From: Epiperipatus broadwayi
Taxonomy: Eukaryota; Onychophora; Udeonychophora; Euonychophora; Peripatidae
DNA length: 64,000 nt
Direction: 5' to 3'
Assembly (NCBI GenBank): GCA_028023455.1
Contig: JAQFVV010006429.1
Location: 1,197,508-1,261,507 of the forward strand
Shown: in pieces, positions 36,871 to 49,702 of the stretch
Numbering within the stretch: position 1 is the stretch's first letter
Layout: each line of letters opens with the position of its first letter
Program-made: the position numbers and the translations under genes
Notes under the pieces: generated by a model
What the model was told of the DNA's origin: nothing
Seen by the model: only the letters and a program-made list of their open reading frames with translations
The model's database searches: none

Positions 36871-37786
36871 TTACATATAATAATAAAATAATATAGCTAA
36901 AAATTTATATACTGTGCTGGTCAAAATTGTGTATTCATTCAACAAGACCAATAATCCAAGCTAAAGTACCTTGAATCCAACCATGCAGAAGATACATATG
37001 TCAGGACAAGAATGAATCCTAACCTATTTGCCTAAACTATTGCCTCTCTGACTAATGGATAACGTTTGTGATGACACTAGCAGTGCTTGGTTTTATTCCG
37101 TCCCAGCTGGAGGTCATGGTTTACATAGAGACTCAAAATAATAAAGGGTTTATATGAAAAACCAATGATTTAATGGATGCTGATGATTGCAGAATGGTAC
37201 AGATATGATTTGATTGATTACTAATGGTTTGAACCGTAATAATGATAATTCTTTCTGGCAACATTATAAAGAAATGAATTTAAATCAAAGAAATATGTAA
37301 ATAAATAGAGTAATTAACTTGAGAGATTGGGAGTGATAACAAACTAAGCTTATTTAAAATAACAATATTATAGGAATTTATTAAGGAATTTAGTACAAAA
37401 TAAGTTAAGTCTTTGTTTATACAACTTGGTTATTTTCTTTAATTCGTTTTGATGTGGCTTTGACAAACAATGTAAAAGTTTGTTAATTGGTCAGCCAAAA
37501 ACCAATCAGCAATAAAATATTATTAGCTCTCTTCAAGATATTACAAGTAAATCTGTTTATATATATAAGACATGAAAGATGGGCATTTAAAACACACTTA
37601 CATTTAAAATCATTTGTATATAATGAGTGTGGGAAGCAAAATAGTTCTTAAATAAATAATTGACAATTATACAGTCAGATTTAATTAATTACGAAATTTG
37701 TTTGTGAAGGATGTGCCATCATGGCAGAGAGCATTTAAGATTTGCTAAATAAAGATATAAAATGATGAAGAAGGCAATATGCTATT
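36871..37786. other. Spacer, partly less AT-rich
   Basis: 36920-37240 is less AT-rich (CGTCCCAGCTGGAGGTCATGG near 37105) but without a usable frame. Nothing else recognised. Confidence 0.35.
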
Positions 37787-37790
37787 ATAG

Positions 37791-39925
37791 TATAACGATC
37801 GAAATGTAAGTGAAGATCGAATCTAATCGCAAAAACAATATCTGCAAATACCAGGGTGCCATCTAGGCATTTGAACCTAGAAAAATTTATAAAGTAGGCA
37901 GATACGTGCTGTTAAGATTCCACTTTATTTAAATATTCCGATCGTTAGCCCAAGTCACTAGCTCAGTGGAGACGCAGAGATAAAAATCTATATCTTAATT
38001 TTATATCTTAAATATAAAAGAATAAAAGCCACTGCCAGAAATTAACACATAAAAATATTTATTTACGCACATATAAAATAATATTTAAATTTTGAGGAAT
38101 AAATTTAACGTTCATATTTTTATATTGATCTTTAATTCTAAATTTAAGTAGATTGCAAATAATGAGTTTACTATTTATTTAGAGGGTCGAGTATGAATAG
38201 ACTACATAGATTTGCATTTGAAAATAAACATTCTATCCCTATTTAACCTTAGGCTAAAAGTCGCAGTCAAACTGGCATCAATCCATCGATATATTTATGC
38301 ATTCAATGTAGCATGAAAATACAACAGCACAAATATACTATACTGTCAGGAATGGACATCTGAACAGTATAGTTAGAGAAAACATTGACTCTTGTCCAAT
38401 ACAGGAATATGACGTCTGTATAGCAAGAAGAACAATAAAATAAAAACTCCATAGGAAGGGACCGTGATCCTTTTTGCCGACTTACAATCCCATCCATAGG
38501 CAAAAGGGTTGGTGCGGTGTATACAGCGATTCTGCACGTAGCAAAACTCATACTACATCTACTAATTACACAAATATATCCAATCCATTGACCCAATTCA
38601 ACTACGACACAAATAACCTAAGATTACCCTCCCCTAATATAACTTTACAAATCTATATAGCCATTCACGCCCGACTTAAGTTTAACATTTAGATACGTTC
38701 GCACAGATTTGTTTAAAAATGTTGGGTATAGATCGATTACATAGATTCCACGGTCAAAACATTTCCAAAAAAATATAAACGATCAAAATACAAAATTATT
38801 GATTACTGACAATTGCGGAGGGAAATTTATACGTAACCCAATAGTATTCACCATAAGATACTTGCATTGTCACCAATAACTTAAAAGACATCCAAATAAA
38901 TACATTTTAGATACTCACCATAAGGTATCATTATTTATTGAATGTCTATATATTTTGATCAAATATGAAAACCAAAATATAATTAACTGCAAATGAATCC
39001 ATGCAAGCGTCTATAAACAACTTAAATTTCATGCATTTAAATAATCTTTACAATAAGAAAAAAAAATGGAAATGATGTTTATCAATCGGAAAACATATAC
39101 AATTAAACATTATTAATTTGATTTAAAAACTTACAAAAGTCAGATAAGAGTCCGTTTTAACATTTAAGTTGGCTTGTTTATCAATTTGTAAAACTTGACG
39201 AAAGTTCTTAATTGATTTCAATAATTGTTCATTTTATATAGCTTATGGTAGAAGAGTCCATGTTCCCATTGGCAATTCCCACGGAGACTTTCCTGGAAGG
39301 CCGGTCTGATATTTTGGAGGTAGCATTAGCTGGTTCTGTTCTGGTATCACAGTCTTTGCATTTTTAAAATAAGTGAGTGAGGACGGCAAGTGCGTCTTGT
39401 CGCTCGACTCACCAAAATCAAGTTGGAAAACTGACTGGAACTCAATATTTTTTCTTTTTATAGTCCTCCTATGGATTCCATGAACAAAAATGTCACTGTT
39501 CTGTTTTTTCGTTATGGTCCGGGCCTTTATTTGCTTCCATTGGTCAAGCTAAAATCTCTTTCTTCTCTTATCTAACCTTTCATCTGACTTTTTAATTAAA
39601 CAGCTTTTAGATAATTAATAAACAATCATTTCCATTTACAGATTACAGGAATTAATTAATATCTGTTTTTATTTTAACTTACGTTATTTTTTTATTAAAA
39701 TATTTTTATATTTCAATCTTGTATTTTTTTATTAAAAAAAATACGTTCAAATACTTTTTTTTTTGTTTATGAAAAAAATATTTTTAAAGTTTAGCATCTG
39801 TGCGAATATATATATATATGTTTAACAAACATTTTAATTTTAGCGTTTAGTTTTTTTCCTTTTATTTGCGACCTTTTAAGTTTTTATTTTAAATTAATGT
39901 AACGACATATTTATATATCGTTACA
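37791..39925 (-). mobile_element. Solo LTR-like element, 2.1-kb family, copy 2
   Basis: Same ends as copy 1 (TATAACGATCG ... ATATCGTTACA on the plus strand), flanked by ATAG at 37787-37790 and 39926-39929. Collinear with copy 1 through most of its length, including AACAATATCTGC, GCCACTGCCAGAAATTAACA, CCCATCCATAGGCAAA and CATTGGTCAAGCTAAAATCT. It differs by an extra block around 38860-38990 and many point changes. The different TSD shows an independent insertion. Non-coding. Confidence 0.75.
39454..39543 (-). promoter_or_regulatory. CCAAT box plus TATA box in solo LTR copy 2
   Basis: Minus strand: GACCAATGG (core 39539-39543) then CTATAAAAAG (39454-39463) ~75-80 bases downstream, at the position of the same motifs in copy 1, although the sequence between them has diverged. 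Confidence 0.55.
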
Positions 39926-39929
39926 ATAG

Positions 39930-40655
<726 letters not shown>

Positions 40656-40760
40656 TGTATCACTAACAAAATTAATAACTTAATTTCTAATTAAACTATC
40701 TCCCTGCCAAAATGGAAAGTCCCAGAAACTTTGGGCCTTTACTAAATGAATCATATATAT

Positions 40761-40794
<34 letters not shown>

Positions 40795-42375
40795 AAGAAT
40801 TAACTAAAATATAAATTGTTTTCCACACTTCACAAATATTTTATTTATTAATAACTTCTTAAATAGTTTATCAAAGATTACAAAATAAGACTGTTTTTAA
40901 TTAACATAGATGGGCATTGAATATCAAACTAATAAATTGTAAATCATAATTTTAATATTTTTCTGACAAATAATATATATATATATATGAAATATAGACT
41001 GATAAAATTCTATGATAAATTTTACTTAATTGATTCACTAAAATTATTTATTCTTTCAGAAATAATGACAGAGCTATTTTAAATTGGAGGTAATAGTAAG
41101 ATACTTTTAAAATAATTTCAATCATTCAAATAAATTTATATACGATGTACAAAACTAAATGAGTTTTCTATTAATTAATTTACGGGAAGTAAATCTGTAA
41201 TAATTTTTAATTGGAGAAAATAAGTGGAAGGGGATTTAAAGTTAGTTTTTCATCAAGTTTTGTACTTGGCAATGTCAGTAAGTCAAATATTATAAATAAA
41301 CCAACAAAATTTAATTTAAGTTTGCCGCATCAAAATAATGTAATATTTTATAAGAATTGATATTTTAAATTTAATAAATTTAAACTACGCATTTTAAAAC
41401 TAAGTTGCATAAACAAATATAGATAATATAAATTAACATTGATTTGGAAAACAAGTAAAATGGAATCAATGGCTTGCGGTGAATTGGACATTACCTCAGA
41501 ATCAATCAGTAGGCATTCCATGGCTTGAAACAGGCATTTACAGTCAGATCATTAACAGGCTTCCTTGACACAGTACAGTTTCAGGATAGATGTTGAAAGC
41601 ACTGGAAAGGCATTGATGAGCTGGTGGGACAGAGCTCCAGAAAGCAATGATTGATCTTTTAGCCAGTCATTCTATAGGTGCGATGTACTATATCTCTAAA
41701 CTACTCTCTTCAGATAAAACTCAACAAATAATTAATCCTTATCAAATTTTCCACTATTTATGTGTTCTGATCTTTATCTATAGGATTGAATCTACAGTAA
41801 CAATTGCCAATTGTAATTGCTCTAAGCAGTTCTGTGAGGTTGGTGCCTGCTTTGGAGGGAAAATCTATAACTCTGTATGAATATGCCCCAAGGGCTGATT
41901 TGCTAATTAAAAAAAAACAGCAACAAGCATATTAAGTTTATCAGTCATTGTACTAACAAAATCTATTTAATTAAGGTTTAGATTAACAAAACTGTAGATT
42001 TTATTCAGAAAAATTTTAGGAATTTGGTACAATGACTTTCAAACATATTTGACCTAAACTTAAGCAGAAATTTACAAAATATTTCTTAAAAATATTACAT
42101 TGTTTAAATAATTGATTCTCAAGTGTACATTGATTAAAAAATAAATATAAAATGTTACCCACTAATTAATTGAAGAAAATGAACTTTAATAAAGAATTTG
42201 AAATATTTGTAACATTTTATAGATATTTAGGATTCAATTCAATTTAATAAAATAAACACTATACATTTTTACAAATATAAAATAAATAAACTAATATAAA
42301 AGGTTAGTTTTAATTATAAAATAAGATTAATGATATATAAATGATTATAATATTGATTAAAATATACTACCACCT
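40656..42375. other. AT-rich spacer
   Basis: (AT)n runs at 40753-40793 and 40974-40988. 41460-41880 is less AT-rich with a 77-codon frame (41647-41880) that has several Cys but no recognisable motif; I do not call it a gene. Confidence 0.4.
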
Positions 42376-42453
42376 ATTATGAGATGGGTGTCAGTTAATA
42401 AAGATTGGGTTCAAACCCAGACTAGTGCTGATGACATTGGCACTAGGTGAAGC
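42376..42453 (+). mobile_element. SINE-like repeat with GGGTTCAAACCC B box, copy 2
   Basis: Plus-strand copy of the repeat at 25227-25308: GATGGGTGTCAGTTAATAAA, GGGTTCAAACCC, ACTAGTGC-spacer-GCACTAGGTGAAG. Confidence 0.55.
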
Positions 42454-42599
42454 AGGAATATGTACTATATTTCCAGATTCAATACATAGAGTTGTGATAT
42501 ATCGAATTTTCTTTATAATTTTGTAAATGTATATATTCTATATGTTTAAATCATTCAATCATTAAAAAGTTTAAACAGTGGCATCTCGAACTGAATTTT

Positions 42600-43040
42600 T
42601 TTGATTTTTTAATTAAATTAAACCTGAGTGCTCTGCCCACATGCCATTTTCTGGTCTATCATAGAGAGTTCTCATGCTTGGACCCAGTCCGCCCTTTATG
42701 TAAACAGGATAATGACACAATAATACATATTCTGAGCCATTGTACATCACTCCAATGGGACAGAGACTTTATTGCATCCATATACAAACCAAGAATGTCT
42801 CTTCTCACCGGACTGATTTTTACCATATCCAATGGGACTTTCCATCCATAAGAATCATAAGGTTTTCTGTTGTTTGCTTATTGGTCAACTAGGTGTGCAC
42901 TCATTTATGGCCATACCTTGGTTGATCGTAAGAAATTACTTCTTGCAAAACTTCAGGCCATCAGAAACAGAGATGAAAAATTAGCTCCAACATACATTTA
43001 CAATGCTACATGGAACCTTGTAGCAATGGACAATTTGTGA
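42600..43040 (+). pseudogene. 3' end of a third non-LTR retrotransposon
   Basis: A broken frame contains HREFSCLDPVRPLCKQDNDT followed by IIHILSHC: the CX2CX8HX4C motif of many non-LTR C-termini with the first Cys changed to Arg. After a stop near 42850 and a frameshift the frame resumes with WSTRCALIYGHTLVDRKKLL and ends at TGA (43038-43040). Neither the sequence around the motif nor the 3' UTR resembles RTE or LINE-X here, so it is a third family. The motif is thought to bind element RNA or target DNA. Only this tail is recognisable. Confidence 0.65.
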
Positions 43041-43805
43041 TTGAATAGTTGATTTTTTTATTCCCAGTCCATTGGTATTGGGTTATGTAACCTTTAGTAT
43101 AGTGTCTGTTAACAACATAACTCTGTTATTGCAATAATATAATTATTTGAGCTCACAAAATTTCTTCATAAAAAAAAAACAGAATGTGTTAATTCATTTT
43201 TAATTGTAATATAAATAAAATTTAATAAGTTTAGATAATAATTATTGTTTTAATTGTTCATTTGTTTTCTTGTATTTGTAAGTTTATTAATTGTAAACAG
43301 GGTTTGGTTTTAAGTCCTAAAATTAATTAAATTTTTATTTACTTTTGACAGTTAATTTTGTTGTTTGTGAATTAAAAATCAACATCTGATTGTTTTGATG
43401 ATTTATTTTGATAAGTGTATGAAGAGATAAATCTCAGAACTTATGTTTAGTTGACAGATAAGTTTCAGTTAGTTGGATAAAAGAAAAGTATCCAAAGAAA
43501 GAGACAATCATATCATTGACTCATGGTGATAAGCCCTGCAGATCAAATTTCATCCTAGGTTCTTATCAGGCATGATTTTCTAAATACTGACATACAATTA
43601 TTTTTAAATGATGCTTGAGTAAGACAGATCTTCCAGATCAATTGTATTATCTTCTCTAAATTGCTGTATACCATCTCAAAAATACCAGTCATGTATCTAG
43701 ATTTTTAAATTTGAAATCAACAAACTTTATATGAATAGTTAGTAAATCACCTAAACATCACATGATCACCATTTTCTATGCTTACATAGGCTGCTATTAG
43801 CAGTA
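43041..43805. other. Spacer; outer block of foldback A at its right edge
   Basis: 43755-43800 (ACATCACATGATCACCATTT, TATGCTTACA, GCTGCTATTAGCAGTAG) is the outermost block of foldback A, seen also near 44480-44515, 60290-60340, 60720-60750 and 62360-62405. The remainder is unrecognised. Confidence 0.45.
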
Positions 43806-44337
43806 GAAAATTCTTTATACTGTAGAACCTACTCATTCAACATCCTCAGACTAGTTTTTAGCTTGTGGCTTTCATCAATGAGAAGTTTTGAATCTGAGAG
43901 TACTTTACCTATATCTAAGGATCTAATGCAACTCTCCAGCAGCCTCTTTTTACCTATTTATTTAATTATAAAACCAGGAGCTCAAGATGAAAATACTTCA
44001 CTGTTTTCAATCCAAACTCATTCATCTGTATGATCATATAGATCTTAATCCAGTTCAACATTTATACATTTTGGTGTTCTTGGTTTATCAAAAACCATGA
44101 CCACCATCATCCAATAGTCAGGTAAAAGGTGGCTGCTGGAGGGTTGCATTAGATCCTTAGATCTAGGCGGAGTACTCTCAGATCCAAAGCTCCTCATTAA
44201 TGAAACATAAAAGCTAGAAATTTTGTTCTGGGGATATTGGATGAATAAGCACTAGATGGGGATTTTATGCACAAACCTTTCTGCATTCATTGATTACTAA
44301 AACTTGCACTGGGTGGCACTATTCTATGAAAAGTTTG
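43806..44337. mobile_element. Foldback family A, copy A2
   Basis: Left arm (about 43808-43960) and right arm (about 44120-44337) are inverted: AAATTCTTTATA, CTACTCATTCAACATCC, TAGCTTGTGGCTTTCAT, GGATCTAATGCAAC, CAGCAGCCTCTTTTTACC. The left arm has lost ~75 bp that include the GTGCCACCCAGTGCAAG block. 43960-44110 is present on the left side only and contains GGTTTATCAAAAACCATGA, which is paired in copy A3. Non-coding. Confidence 0.88.
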
Positions 44338-45244
44338 CTATTGTGAATAGTTATTATATAAGAAAATATTCCATTAACTATTCTTTATTAGTTTTTAATT
44401 ATTGCATTATCATGACCATATAAAAAAGGAATATATATATAATTTAGTGTGATAATTTTATAGTGAGTTTTGCCTGTGTTAATAACAGTTATAAGCAAGC
44501 ATAAGATGTGGTGATCATGAGATAATCTTTTATTAATTAAATAAGTTACCATTAAGAGAGATTATCTGTATTCTTATTTTCTTTGATAACGATTTTTCTA
44601 AACAACTCTTATAAAAAGGCTTATATATTACAGTAACAAAAATCTTATCAAATATCATTACAATTACTTATTCTGGAGAGCAGGGATTTAAAAACATTAT
44701 TAAGAATACTTAAAATTAAAAATCATTTTATCAAAATCAGTATTTGGTTCACTTTTTTTTTTTTTATAGACATTCTAAAAATAATTTCAATATTTAATGA
44801 AACGATATATTTTTATTATATAAGCCAAATTATAAATAAGCAATTTAAGAACCAATTATTATTTTATTAATTAAATATTATTTTAACTCCTAGATGTTAC
44901 TTTTGTTTCTGCACTTTAAGATCTTTATTACTAATAAAGTGACAGTTTTTTGTGTTACTCTGCTGAATTTAATTACTAGCATAGCAGTATTATAGCATGT
45001 GCGTGGGTTCATGATTGGTAGCATGTTATATTCCTAAAGCAGCATTATATTAATGTACTAACCTATAAAACCGATTATATTACTTATGTATTAAAAAAAT
45101 AAAGCTAATAATAATATTTTTGGAAATAATATCAAGCAGTCAATCCACCAATTTATTAGAATAAAATGCATGTGTGTAAACATGTAAAATTCAAAAAAGA
45201 GGGGAAACTGTAAACTATAATACACTATCTTAGATTTTGGATAG
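44338..45244. other. AT-rich spacer
   Basis: Contains one displaced outer block of foldback A (about 44475-44520). No gene recognised. Confidence 0.45.
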
Positions 45245-45248
45245 ATAC

Positions 45249-45433
45249 TGAAGCAATCGATGTCTAATCATCATCGATGCTTCATGTTTTACCATCTATA
45301 CTAATCACCCAGGTGTCCGCAATTCAGACCTTGCCATAAATATATGCTATTCACCCACACACTGTATGCCTAATGATTAGAGAAATTAATAAAATTAAAA
45401 CTATTTAGTAAAGTAAAACAGTAGTGTGCGTGA

Positions 45434-45482
<49 letters not shown>

Positions 45483-48189
45483 ATATTCACTAGAATAAAA
45501 ACTACATATATATATATGAAGCAATAATGTTATTAATGTTTATTGCTGACAACTAAACATTTTCTTTATATAATTGTAATTTTTTTTGTTATATCTATAT
45601 GTATTTTGATTTAAAGTATTTAACTAAACTATTGGAATGTAACAACAAAGAAAAATGGGGAAGGCTTGAAATACAGAAATTATCTTTAACTCTAGTCAGA
45701 TCATTGTCTATAATTAAAATTTATAAATCTTAATTAAGATCGAAAACAAATCGTTTATCAGTTGTTTTCAAATCTTTCAAAACAGCTAAAATGGTATTTC
45801 GAGCCTTATCTGTTGAAAATATTTTGCTAATTAAATGTTGTTTTTAAAGGGATTACAGAGATAGGGTTGGTATATGAAATTGCATTCTGGGTGGTATTAA
45901 AATGTTATAAAAGGAACCACAGAACAAAGAAAGGTTGGTTTTTAGTTACTTTCAGTTTTTAGTTGAGTTCAGAGGAGTTTTTAGTCAGTTGAGTTTAATT
46001 ACTTTTAAGAAGCCAACACAAGTTCTGCATGATGAAGTGTGAGTAGAAGAATCTTTTCACCTTTTTCTTCTCCTCTCAAAGAACTGTCTACCAGCCATAA
46101 AATTCCATCTGACCAGCAATATGAGATAACGTAGGATTATCAACCTGCCTGCCTGCTGCTATGGTGATATCTTAGATAAAATCATGAAATTTAGAGCTGC
46201 CTTAATACAAACATTCATGGGTGATTTATAATTTGTAGCTAAATTAATTCATAGATCCATTTATGATGTTTTGCTAGTTTTGCTCGTAAACTCTCTCTCT
46301 ATAATCCTTTATTTATACTTATGTAATTCTAAATATACATTGCTTTCACGCTTAATTTATGTTTATATAACTTTATGCGGCTCAATTAAATGTATACAAC
46401 TTATTTTGTTTAATATATATATTATTTTCTCTAATATGTCGGTATCAATCAATCTCGCGACTTTAATTAAAATTCATTAGTAAAATTATATTCATTTGCT
46501 TATCTAAAATAGAAATCATTCACTAGGTTGGTTGTATACCTAAAAGTATTTTATTGTGGATGCTTATTTTATTTTGTTGTTTAGTTGCCTTTATAAAAGA
46601 TTGCGACACGTAATATAAAATTCTACCTTTTCTCACCATCGCCCGGAGGGCTAATTCTTTATTTAATATGTATATGGGAATCAAATTCAAATATAAATTT
46701 TATTAGTTTAGTAATATAAATAAAAGTTATTATTCATTATGATTTGTTAAATGACTCAGAATTGAAAAACAGATTATTGCGCAAGAGGTTAGACAATTTC
46801 CAAGTTCTAAAATAATATTATATGAAAATTATGTTATAAAATTATATTCATGTCCAATAATGTTGCTAGCATACATTTTTCTTTATTCTGATATTTTATC
46901 TTCTCCATTTCTCTATTGTTTAGTCATTGGGAATGTCTAAAACTCCCATCCTACTTTTCAAAATTGTTCCTAATCAGGGACAATGCCTCCTGTGGAACAT
47001 AAAGTTTATGAGGTTTATGTGCTGTGAATGACAGCATATCCAGATCTGAGCTCTCAAACTCAGCCTCTCCTTTGATATTGCTCTGCCAGAATGTGCGGAC
47101 ATATCCAATCTCAGTTCGTTTCAAATATTCTTTTAAAATTATAAAATATCTACAATCGCCATGAGGCCTTATTTCTTTATTGTATTCTAATACCGTTACT
47201 GTCCGCCTAATCTTAATAAGTCACAATGATGTGTTAAAGAAAATGATTCATATCGTAAAAATACCTTTAGCTCATTGATTTAAGCTGCTTTCTTTTAAAA
47301 ACCATTATCAATTCCCATAGACGTAAGTCTAATTTATATTAATGATTGCATAACTTATTCTCGTAAATGAAGCGCATTGTTTGTTTCTTATTACTAAAAG
47401 ATGTCTTTGCCAAACAATGCGAATAAAAGTATAAATAATGGTACTCCTAAGAAATACATGATTGAAATCATATATTTTGCCCATTATCAAATAAATCATT
47501 TACTGTTAAAACTGTCACGATCTTTTATATTTAATTTCGGCATCCACAATGCTCCGTAGCAAAAGTTTTCTTGAATTAGCTTATCAACTCTGCACAAGTT
47601 ATAAAACACTATAAAATTGTATCTGTAATATTATATTTATTAAATGAATGATAGAGGGGATTTTATACAACAAATTTCCAAGTTTTGTAAATAAACAATA
47701 TTGTCCCAAGCGTGAAACTAGTTGGCAAAATATACATACGTTTCCTTAATCTTTTGTAATATATACATATATATATGTGTGTGTGTGTGTGTTTAGTATT
47801 TATTAAATATATCTATTTCATGTAAATCCTGGTTTGTCATTTTTAAATTATTATTTTCTAGTTAATATTTAGAACTATTTTCTTTAGCTAATAGCTTAGC
47901 ATTAGTGAATAAATAACGATAATAAATGTAATTCCTGGGTTACTTCAACCTCGATCATCATCATCAGTCTGATCTTATGCTCTACTGCTTTGCTTCTGGG
48001 CATGGATTTAAAATAATTTTACTGTGTCATTAGGATTGTTGTTCATTGGGTCAGAGATTCGAACAATAGGCAAATAGGTTAGAATTCAGGATTTCTCCAG
48101 ACCTGTGTATCTCGAGCATGATCGGATTCGAGGTACTTTTGCTTAGGATTTGAACCTTGTTAAGTGAGCATACTATTTTGACTGGTACA
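45249..48189 (+). repeat. Left LTR (2941 bp)
   Basis: Includes an (AT)n tract (45436-45480) and neighbouring AT-rich bases that are absent or short in the right LTR, accounting for most of the length difference. Contains a 69-codon hydrophobic frame (46271-46480) and, on the minus strand near 46949-47190, a frame without a start, each with a counterpart in the right LTR. Confidence 0.9.
45906..45913 (+). promoter_or_regulatory. Putative TATA box of left LTR
   Basis: TATAAAAG within GTTATAAAAGGAACC, followed within 60-110 bases by several GTTTTTAGTT motifs. Likely marks the U3/R boundary about 30 bases downstream. Confidence 0.6.
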
Positions 48190-48359
48190 GTGGATTTTTT
48201 TTTCCGGGCTTGCTTCCCAAGTGGGGCCTCAATATAAACACCCACATACCCTGAGTACTAAATTCTGTTTATATATATGTTTAAAAAAAAGGTTGTAAGA
48301 GATCATTGATGATAGATATGTATATTTCCTTCCTACCCGAGTTTGTTTTCCGATTTTAT

Positions 48360-48835
48360 ATACATAAAAAGTGAAAATTTTAGATAAAAACCAATGTCCA
48401 TGTGCAGCAACCATAAATGTAAATGGTTTTTGTTGTATCTGGTTTTGCAACTATAGAAAAATATTGTATTCTATGTTTACAGCCACAAATGTAAAAATCT
48501 TGTTTTTAAAAAGGAAAAGAATTTTGATACCCATGTGTTATGACCATAAGTGAATTTTTTCTGTATCTGATTTTATAACCATATAAAATGTGTTTTTTAT
48601 ATTATATACGTGAAAATGAAAATCTTTTACAAATAAAACCCATGTACTTCAGTTATATACATGAAAATAAAAATGTTTTGCAAGTAAAACCCATGTATTT
48701 CACCCATAAGTGATATTTTTTCTGTATGTGGTTTTATAACCATATAAAATGTATTTTTTATATTTTATAAGTGAAAATGAAAATGTTTTACAAATAAGGC
48801 CATGTACTTCAGCCATAAGTTACAAACCTTGAAAT
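48360..48835. repeat. Imperfect tandem repeats in the leader of the LTR element
   Basis: A block made of CCATAAGTGA, TTTTTTCTGTAT, GGTTTTATAACCATATAAAA, GTGAAAATGAAAAT and TTTTACAAATAAAACCCATG recurs at about 48542 and 48702, with partial copies before and between. No long ORF. It lies between the left LTR and the ORF. Confidence 0.75.
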
Positions 48836-49489
48836 TGTAACAAGGTGCACTTCATGTTTAGTGTAATTTTCTGTACGTTATATATGTAATAGAATTTATA
48901 ATGCGTAACAGATACTTATTTATATTTACTAGTTGAGTAGCCCAGATGTGTTTGGAATTTTTTATATATACTGTTGGCTGGCGCCATTATATAAATGTGC
49001 CAACAGGTAATATAATAAAATACGTATCAAAATGAGTTCACACCAGGATGTTAGAGGTTGAGAGAGAGTTAAATTATATTTCCACTGTTTTTCTATGTAT
49101 AATTGTCATGAACAGAACATTATATTGTAGAAACAAATAACTAATCATTTTTTTTTGTAAGAGTCTATTATAGGTGCAGAAAAACAACCAAAAGTCAAGC
49201 AGCAAGGCAGTTTGAATTCCAATAGATCATACACATACATGTTATGATCAAATATTTTTTCCTGTTATCAGCAGCACTCAGCAGCAACAAAAAAATGGCA
49301 AAATGAAGACAGTTGAAGAGAGGAGGGAGAGAGGTGTATATCCTGTATAAAATAAAAGAAGAAAGAAACAAGCCTTATTTTTCAAATAATTAAAAGTGAC
49401 AATAAGTTTAAATCAAAATATTAAAATGTATTTCACAGAGACATTTAAAATTGACTATCTTTCAAAAGAAAAACAAAAGTGAATTGTGA

Positions 49490-49684
49490 AAAAAACATAC
49501 GAGCAATGACGCCAAAGCAAAAAAAAAGCAGATCTTGCAATTCATGCAAAATATGATGAAACAAAATAAAGACCAAGCAGAACAAATGATAAAATATAAA
49601 ATTGACCATGCAGAAAGAAATGCAGAATTGATGGAAATGATGGAGGAGCTTAGAAGAGATCTTGATGAAGTTAAAAGACACTGA
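49490..49684 (+). CDS. Coiled-coil segment upstream of, and in frame with, the main ORF
   Basis: The open frame runs from after the stop at 49487-49489 to TGA at 49682-49684; its first Met is at 49544. It encodes a helix-rich, Met/Gln/Glu/Lys-rich stretch such as QFMQNMMKQNKDQAEQM and ELMEMMEELRRDLDEV with heptad-like spacing, so a coiled coil is likely. It is in the same frame as the 391-codon ORF that starts 18 bases after its TGA. An alternative start, ATG at 49506, lies in another frame but reaches the same peptide if the nine-A run at 49519-49527 has changed length. It could be the N-terminus of one gag-like protein cut by a nonsense mutation, or a product joined by TGA readthrough. Confidence 0.5.
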   Translation, partial: KKHTSNDAKAKKKQILQFMQNMMKQNKDQAEQMIKYKIDHAERNAELMEMMEELRRDLDEVKRH

Positions 49685-49702
49685 AATTTAAATATTGGTA
49701 AG

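Noticed and set aside
41647-41880. 77-codon frame with several Cys near its C-terminus
   Set aside because: No signal peptide, family motif or splice context; length is within chance for the region.
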